This document shows, piece after piece, positions 31,787 to 35,983 of a DNA stretch of 35,983 nucleotides (position 1 is its first letter; every line of letters begins with the position of its first letter). The DNA comes from Flavimaricola sp. (lineage in GTDB: Bacteria > Pseudomonadota > Alphaproteobacteria > Rhodobacterales > Rhodobacteraceae), in assembly GCA_020629175.1 (NCBI GenBank), contig JAHDDU010000031.1, positions 1-35,983 on the forward strand, written 5' to 3'. Made by a program: the position numbers and the translations under genes. The notes under the pieces are model-generated. The model searched no databases, was not told the origin of the DNA, and saw nothing but the letters and a program-made list of their open reading frames with translations.

Positions 31787-33148
31787 ATGAAACACATCCT
31801 CGCCTCCCTCGCAGCGACGACCGCGCTGTGTAGTCCCGCATTTGCGCAAGACCTCGAAGTAGATGAGCTGACATTTGGCTTCATTAAACTGACGGATATG
31901 GCGCCTTTGGCCGTCGCGTATGAGCAGGGCTACTTCTTTGATGAGGGGCTGTTTGTGACGCTCGAGGCGCAGGCCAATTGGAAGGTACTGTTGGATGGTG
32001 TGATCGATGGCACGCTCGACGGCGCGCATATGCTCGCAGGGCAGCCGATTGCGGCCACCATCGGCTACGGGACAGAGGCACATATCGTGACGCCCTTCTC
32101 GATGGACCTCAACGGCAACGGCATCACCGTATCGAACGAAGTTTGGGACATGATGCGCCCGCATATCCCCAGCCGTGACGATGGCTTGCCCGTGCATCCG
32201 ATCAGCGCCGAAGCGCTTGTGCCTGTGATTGACGAGTTTGCCTCGCGCGGGGAGCCGTTCAACATGGGGATGGTGTTCCCCGTGTCCACCCATAACTACG
32301 AGCTGCGCTATTGGCTGGCTGCCGGCGGTATCCACCCCGGTTTCTACAGCCCCGACAACACCACCGGCCAGATTGCGGCTGAGGCGTTTCTGTCCGTCAC
32401 ACCGCCACCGCAAATGCCCGCCACGTTAGAGGCGGGGACGATCCACGGCTATTGCGTGGGCGAGCCTTGGAACCAACAGGCGGTGTTCATGGGCATCGGG
32501 GTGCCGGTCATCACCGACTATGAGATCTGGCGCAACAACCCTGAGAAGGTCTTTGGCCTGACCGCGGAGTTTGTCGAAGAAAACCCCAACACGACACAAG
32601 CCATCGTGCGGGCACTGATCCGGGCCGCGATGTGGCTGGACGAAAATGACAACGCCAACCGCCTTGCGGCCGTCGATATTCTGAGTCGTCCGGAATACGT
32701 CGGCGCGGATGCGGATGTGATCGCAGCCTCCATGACCGGCACGTTCGAATACGAGCAGGGCGATGTGCGTGAGGTGCCCGATTTCAACGTGTTCTTCCGC
32801 TATAACGCGACCTATCCTTACTACTCTGATGCCGTCTGGTACCTGACGCAGATGCGCCGCTGGGGGCAGATCCCCGAAGCGCAAACGGATGAGTGGTACG
32901 CAGAAGTCGCCGAGAGCGTGTACCGGCCTGATATCTACCTCGCCGCGGCCCGGAGCCTTGTAGACGATGGGCTGGCCAACGAGGCGGATTTCCCTTGGGA
33001 TACAGATGGTTACCGCGCTCCGACACCCGAAGGCGATATCATCGACGGCATCATCTACGATGGCCGGTCCCCCAACGCCTACATCGACAGCCTGACCATT
33101 GGGCTCAAAGACGGCGAGATGGTCGTTGGCGACGAAGTTGTAAACTGA
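31787..33148 (+). CDS. nrtA: Nitrate ABC transporter substrate-binding protein
   Basis: A 453-residue periplasmic protein of the NrtA/CmpA family. A signal peptide of about 21 residues ([20 protein letters not shown]) is cleaved before [11 protein letters not shown]. The conserved blocks include [55 protein letters not shown] and [15 protein letters not shown], which form the nitrate pocket of this family. AAGGA precedes the ATG at 31787. It binds nitrate (possibly nitrite) and delivers it to the NrtB permease. The leader ahead of it carries the sigma-54-like promoter, hexaloop hairpin and terminator. Confidence 0.94.
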   Translation: MKHILASLAATTALCSPAFAQDLEVDELTFGFIKLTDMAPLAVAYEQGYFFDEGLFVTLEAQANWKVLLDGVIDGTLDGAHMLAGQPIAATIGYGTEAHIVTPFSMDLNGNGITVSNEVWDMMRPHIPSRDDGLPVHPISAEALVPVIDEFASRGEPFNMGMVFPVSTHNYELRYWLAAGGIHPGFYSPDNTTGQIAAEAFLSVTPPPQMPATLEAGTIHGYCVGEPWNQQAVFMGIGVPVITDYEIWRNNPEKVFGLTAEFVEENPNTTQAIVRALIRAAMWLDENDNANRLAAVDILSRPEYVGADADVIAASMTGTFEYEQGDVREVPDFNVFFRYNATYPYYSDAVWYLTQMRRWGQIPEAQTDEWYAEVAESVYRPDIYLAAARSLVDDGLANEADFPWDTDGYRAPTPEGDIIDGIIYDGRSPNAYIDSLTIGLKDGEMVVGDEVVN

Positions 33149-33159
33149 TCCTTCCAACT

Positions 33160-33192
33160 CCCCCCGGGGCCTTCGGCCCTGGGGGATCTTTT
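33160..33192 (+). terminator. Strong intercistronic hairpin between nrtA and nrtB
   Basis: CCCCC, then GGGCC, loop TTC, GGCCC, and GGGGG form a long G+C stem (33161-33185) followed by ATCTTTT. It could act as a partial terminator or as an mRNA stabiliser, giving more NrtA than membrane and ATPase parts. nrtB starts 31 bases beyond it. Confidence 0.72.
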
Positions 33193-33222
33193 GATTTCAG
33201 CCCTGACCGGAGCGCATCCCGC

Positions 33223-34305
33223 ATGACCACCGTTGATCCAGATTTCACCGCCCAAGAGGCGCGGGAGGCCCGCAAAGAGCGGCTGTTTTCCCGCATCACC
33301 ACAGCTGACAAATACCTCAGCGTTATTGGCCTGACATGGCTGACCCCGCTGCTGCGCGCCGCCGCAGGCGACAATCCCAAGGGGCAGGTCAAAGAGATAT
33401 GGCGGCTGCTGTGTGTGCCGCTGCTTGCCATTGCCGCGTTTCTGACGCTGTGGGCAACCCTTGCGCCACAGGTGCAAACCTCGCTTGGTGCGATCCCAGG
33501 GCCGGGGCAGGTGTGGACTGAGGCTGTGAACCTGCACGAAGACGCGGTGCGCAAGGCCGAACGGGCCGCCGAGTTTCAGGCGCGTGTGGACGAGCGCAAC
33601 CAGCGCTTGATCGACGCGGGAAGGGCAGAGGAGGTGCGCGATATCGCCTACACCGGCGCGCCGTCCTACTACGATCAAATCTGGACCTCGATCGGGACAG
33701 TGTTCTTCGGCTTTCTGATCGCCTCGGTCGTGGCGATCCCGTTAGGGATCATGGCGGGTCTGTCGCCCACGGCCAATGCGGCGCTGAACCCATTGATCCA
33801 GATTTTCAAACCCGTCTCGCCCCTGGCGTGGTTGCCGATTGTGACGATGGTCGTGTCCGCCGTTTACGTCACCAACGACGGGCTGTTCGCCAAATCTTTC
33901 CTCGTGTCGGCCATCACTGTGACGCTCTGCTCGCTCTGGCCCACGCTGATCAACACCGCATTGGGTGTCAGCAGCATCGACAAGGATTTGGTGAGCGTTT
34001 CCAAGGTGTTGAAGATGAACACCTGGACCAAGATTACCAAACTGGTGCTGCCGTCCGCGCTACCGCTGATCTTTACCGGGCTGCGATTGTCGTTGGGCGT
34101 GGGCTGGATGGTACTGATCGCCGCTGAAATGCTCGCGCAAAACCCCGGCCTTGGTAAATTCGTCTGGGACGAGTTCCAGAACGGCTCGAGCCAATCACTG
34201 GCCAAGATCATCGTCGCGGTGCTGACGATTGGCATCATCGGCTTTCTCTTGGACCGGTTGATGTATGCGATCCAGTCCATGTTCACATTCACAAACAACC
34301 GGTGA
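33223..34305 (+). CDS. nrtB: Nitrate ABC transporter permease
   Basis: A 360-residue permease, longer than the usual 270-300, because of an N-terminal cytoplasmic region (1-58) and a charged insert (about 100-150, rich in E, R, A) between the first helix (60-80) and the pore domain. The pore domain has the normal helices ([35 protein letters not shown] and others) and the ATPase-contact loop [20 protein letters not shown]. The start at 33223 is chosen because it lies after the hairpin; an extended frame from 32995 would overlap nrtA. The insert probably extends the periplasmic side and is typical of several proteobacterial nitrate permeases. Next to a double ATPase, it is likely to act as a homodimer. 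Confidence 0.92.
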   Translation: MTTVDPDFTAQEAREARKERLFSRITTADKYLSVIGLTWLTPLLRAAAGDNPKGQVKEIWRLLCVPLLAIAAFLTLWATLAPQVQTSLGAIPGPGQVWTEAVNLHEDAVRKAERAAEFQARVDERNQRLIDAGRAEEVRDIAYTGAPSYYDQIWTSIGTVFFGFLIASVVAIPLGIMAGLSPTANAALNPLIQIFKPVSPLAWLPIVTMVVSAVYVTNDGLFAKSFLVSAITVTLCSLWPTLINTALGVSSIDKDLVSVSKVLKMNTWTKITKLVLPSALPLIFTGLRLSLGVGWMVLIAAEMLAQNPGLGKFVWDEFQNGSSQSLAKIIVAVLTIGIIGFLLDRLMYAIQSMFTFTNNR

Positions 34306-34310
34306 CCCAG

Positions 34311-35983
34311 ATGCCTGTGATAGAGCTCAAAAACGTCTCAAAATCCTTTGGCGATGGCCCCAACCGGACCGACGTGTTGAAGGATGTGACACTGCAAGTC
34401 GTGGAGGGCGAGTTCCTCGTGCTCCTCGGGTTTTCCGGCACCGGCAAGACCACGTTGATCAACCTGATGGCGGGACTGGAACAGCCCACCAAGGGGGAGG
34501 TGGCGTTCAAAGGTGCGCCCATCACCGGGCCAGGGCCAGAGCGGGGGGTAATCTTCCAAAGCTATTCGCTGATGCCGTGGTTAACGGTGAACGGCAACGT
34601 GAGCCTCGCCGTCGACACGCTCTTTCCCGGCATGAGCCGGGCGGAGAAGGTGGCCAAGGTCGACCACTACGTCAAAATGGTGGGGCTGGGTCACGCCACG
34701 ACGCGCCGGCCTGCGGAATTGTCTGGCGGGATGCGCCAGCGTGTGAACGTCGCCCGTGCGCTGGCGATGGACCCTGAGGTGTTGTTGTTGGATGAGCCAC
34801 TGTCGGCGCTGGATGCTCTGACACGGGCCAATTTGGCGGATGAGATTGAGGGGATCTGGCAGGCCGACAAGAAGACCTGCGTTCTGATCACCAACGATGT
34901 GGACGAGGCGATCATTCTGGCCGATCGGATTATCGCGCTGAACCCCGACGGGACGCTGGGCGAGGAGTTCACGGTGACCATCCCGCGTCCGCGGGACCGG
35001 ATGGAAATGAACCACAATGAGACGTTCAAGACCCTGCGCGCGGACGTGACCAAATACTTGATGGATGTAGGCATCGAGGCCAAGGTTGAAGGCGCGCGAG
35101 AGCTTCCGAATGTCACACCGATCCACGGCGTACCTGCCGCTGTCAAAGACGCGCAGGAAGGGATGATCGAGAACCGCTTCCTCGACTTTAGCCAACTGCA
35201 CAAAGTCTATCCCACGCCCAAGGGGCCGCTGACGGTGGTTGAGGACTTCGACCTCAAGATCAATCGCGGCGAGTTCATCTCTCTCATCGGGCATTCGGGC
35301 TGTGGCAAGTCCACGGTTTTGACGATGGCCGCGGGGCTTAACCCGATCTCCAAGGGCGCGATCAAGCTGGATGGCCGCCATGTGGAAGGGGCCGATCCTG
35401 AAAGGGCGGTGGTGTTCCAGTCACCCAACCTGTTCCCCTGGCTTACAGCCAAGGAAAACGTCGCCATCGGCGTGGACAAGGTCTATCCCCGTGCCAGCCG
35501 GGCCGAGCGTCAGGACGTGGTCGAATACTACCTCGAGCGGGTGGGGCTGGCCGACAGCATGGACAAGGGGGCAGCCGAGCTCTCCAACGGGATGAAGCAG
35601 CGCGTCGGCATCGCCCGCGCCTTTGCCCTCTCACCCAAGCTGCTTCTACTTGATGAGCCGTTTGGCATGCTCGACAGCCTCACAAGGTGGGAGCTGCAAG
35701 AGGTGCTGATGGAGGTCTGGTCCCGCACCAAGGTCACGGCGATCTGCGTGACGCACGACGTGGACGAGGCGATCCTTTTGGCCGACCGCGTGGTGATGAT
35801 GACCAACGGGCCGCAGGCCACGATTGGCAAGATCACAGAGGTCGATCTGCCGCGTCCCCGGACGCGCAAGGCCCTTTTGGAGCACCCCGATTACTATGCC
35901 TACCGACAAGAGGTGCTCGACTTCCTCGAAGAGTACGAGCACGGGGCGAAACCCAAGCCAAAAAAGCCTGAAGCGATTGCGGC
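34311..35983 (+). CDS. nrtC: Nitrate ABC transporter ATPase, tandem two-cassette protein (partial)
   Basis: The reading frame starts at 34311 and runs off the window after 557 residues, so it is incomplete. It contains two full ABC cassettes in one chain. Cassette 1: Walker [10 protein letters not shown] (40-48), signature LSGGM (137-141), Walker B VLLLDEP, D-loop SALDA, and an asparagine, N195, where the switch histidine normally stands (LITNDVDEA). Cassette 2: Walker [10 protein letters not shown] (327-335), signature LSNGM (424-428), Walker B LLLLDEP, and a normal H482 (VTHDVDEA). The chain therefore combines NrtC- and NrtD-like halves without the C-terminal NrtA-like domain known in cyanobacterial NrtC. 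It drives nitrate import with NrtB. Confidence 0.93.
   Translation, partial: MPVIELKNVSKSFGDGPNRTDVLKDVTLQVVEGEFLVLLGFSGTGKTTLINLMAGLEQPTKGEVAFKGAPITGPGPERGVIFQSYSLMPWLTVNGNVSLAVDTLFPGMSRAEKVAKVDHYVKMVGLGHATTRRPAELSGGMRQRVNVARALAMDPEVLLLDEPLSALDALTRANLADEIEGIWQADKKTCVLITNDVDEAIILADRIIALNPDGTLGEEFTVTIPRPRDRMEMNHNETFKTLRADVTKYLMDVGIEAKVEGARELPNVTPIHGVPAAVKDAQEGMIENRFLDFSQLHKVYPTPKGPLTVVEDFDLKINRGEFISLIGHSGCGKSTVLTMAAGLNPISKGAIKLDGRHVEGADPERAVVFQSPNLFPWLTAKENVAIGVDKVYPRASRAERQDVVEYYLERVGLADSMDKGAAELSNGMKQRVGIARAFALSPKLLLLDEPFGMLDSLTRWELQEVLMEVWSRTKVTAICVTHDVDEAILLADRVVMMTNGPQATIGKITEVDLPRPRTRKALLEHPDYYAYRQEVLDFLEEYEHGAKPKPKKPEAIA

Noticed and set aside
31472..32413. Minus-strand open frame (313 codons) over the nrtA leader and start
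   Set aside because: It would cover the terminator and promoter and is a shadow of nasS and nrtA; no protein-like conservation is visible.
1..35983. CRISPR arrays, tRNA or rRNA genes and insertion sequences
   Set aside because: I looked for regularly spaced repeats, tRNA-like TTCGA arms with CCA ends, rRNA strings and transposase motifs (DDE, HTH plus terminal repeats) and saw none that held up.

Overview
The window reads as part of a RepABC-type plasmid or chromid from a marine alphaproteobacterium, most likely the Roseobacter group of the Rhodobacteraceae. This rests on the repA-repB-repC cassette at 25.6-29.5 kb, the moderately high G+C content with NNC/NNG-rich codons, the dense ABC-transporter content and the typical operon style of ATGA and TGATG overlaps. 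No rRNA, tRNA, CRISPR array or complete insertion sequence was seen.

Region 1 (1-4.9 kb). A LysR regulator on the minus strand is divergent from a compact plus-strand group. That group holds two exported SnoaL-like proteins (one with a Tat signal), an exported luciferase-fold (DUF5519-like) protein, a four-helix membrane protein, and a fusion of two CDGSH iron-sulfur motifs to a glutamate-synthase-type FMN domain. I know no described function for this set.

Region 2 (5.2-24.1 kb). About 19 kb and sixteen genes lie on the minus strand with almost no gaps, so they probably form one operon read from about 24.05 kb down to 5.17 kb. In order of transcription they are: a CoA-transferase, an enoyl-CoA hydratase, an aldehyde dehydrogenase, a sugar ABC transporter with two paralogous binding proteins, two permeases and a MalK/UgpC-type ATPase, two GMC flavin oxidoreductases, a Dabb-domain protein, a LacI regulator, a Gfo/Idh/MocA dehydrogenase, an FrdA-like flavoprotein, KDG kinase and KDPG aldolase. 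The only clear promoter region carries two perfect TGGAACGTTCCA palindromes inside an 18-bp direct repeat, a good candidate target for the LacI protein encoded within the operon. The genes suggest uptake and oxidation of a sugar, polyol or glycoside that ends in KDG, KDPG and then pyruvate plus glyceraldehyde 3-phosphate. A CoA-dependent branch may handle a side chain or aglycone. The substrate is unknown and no dehydratase is present.

Region 3 (24.1-29.7 kb). A DUF4143-type AAA ATPase with a palindromic promoter is followed by the repABC replication and partition cassette. This includes a candidate antisense RNA between repB and repC, an A+T-rich candidate oriV inside repC, and a perfect 22-bp palindrome upstream of repA that is a candidate parS.

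Region 4 (29.7 kb to the end). A nitrate assimilation module on the plus strand: nasT (ANTAR RNA-binding regulator) overlaps nasS (cytosolic nitrate sensor), followed by an ABC nitrate transporter (nrtA, nrtB and a tandem two-cassette ATPase that runs off the window). The nrtA leader shows a sigma-54-like promoter, an ANTAR-type hexaloop hairpin and an intrinsic terminator. Nitrate transport therefore looks controlled both by nitrogen status (sigma-54) and by NasS/NasT antitermination.
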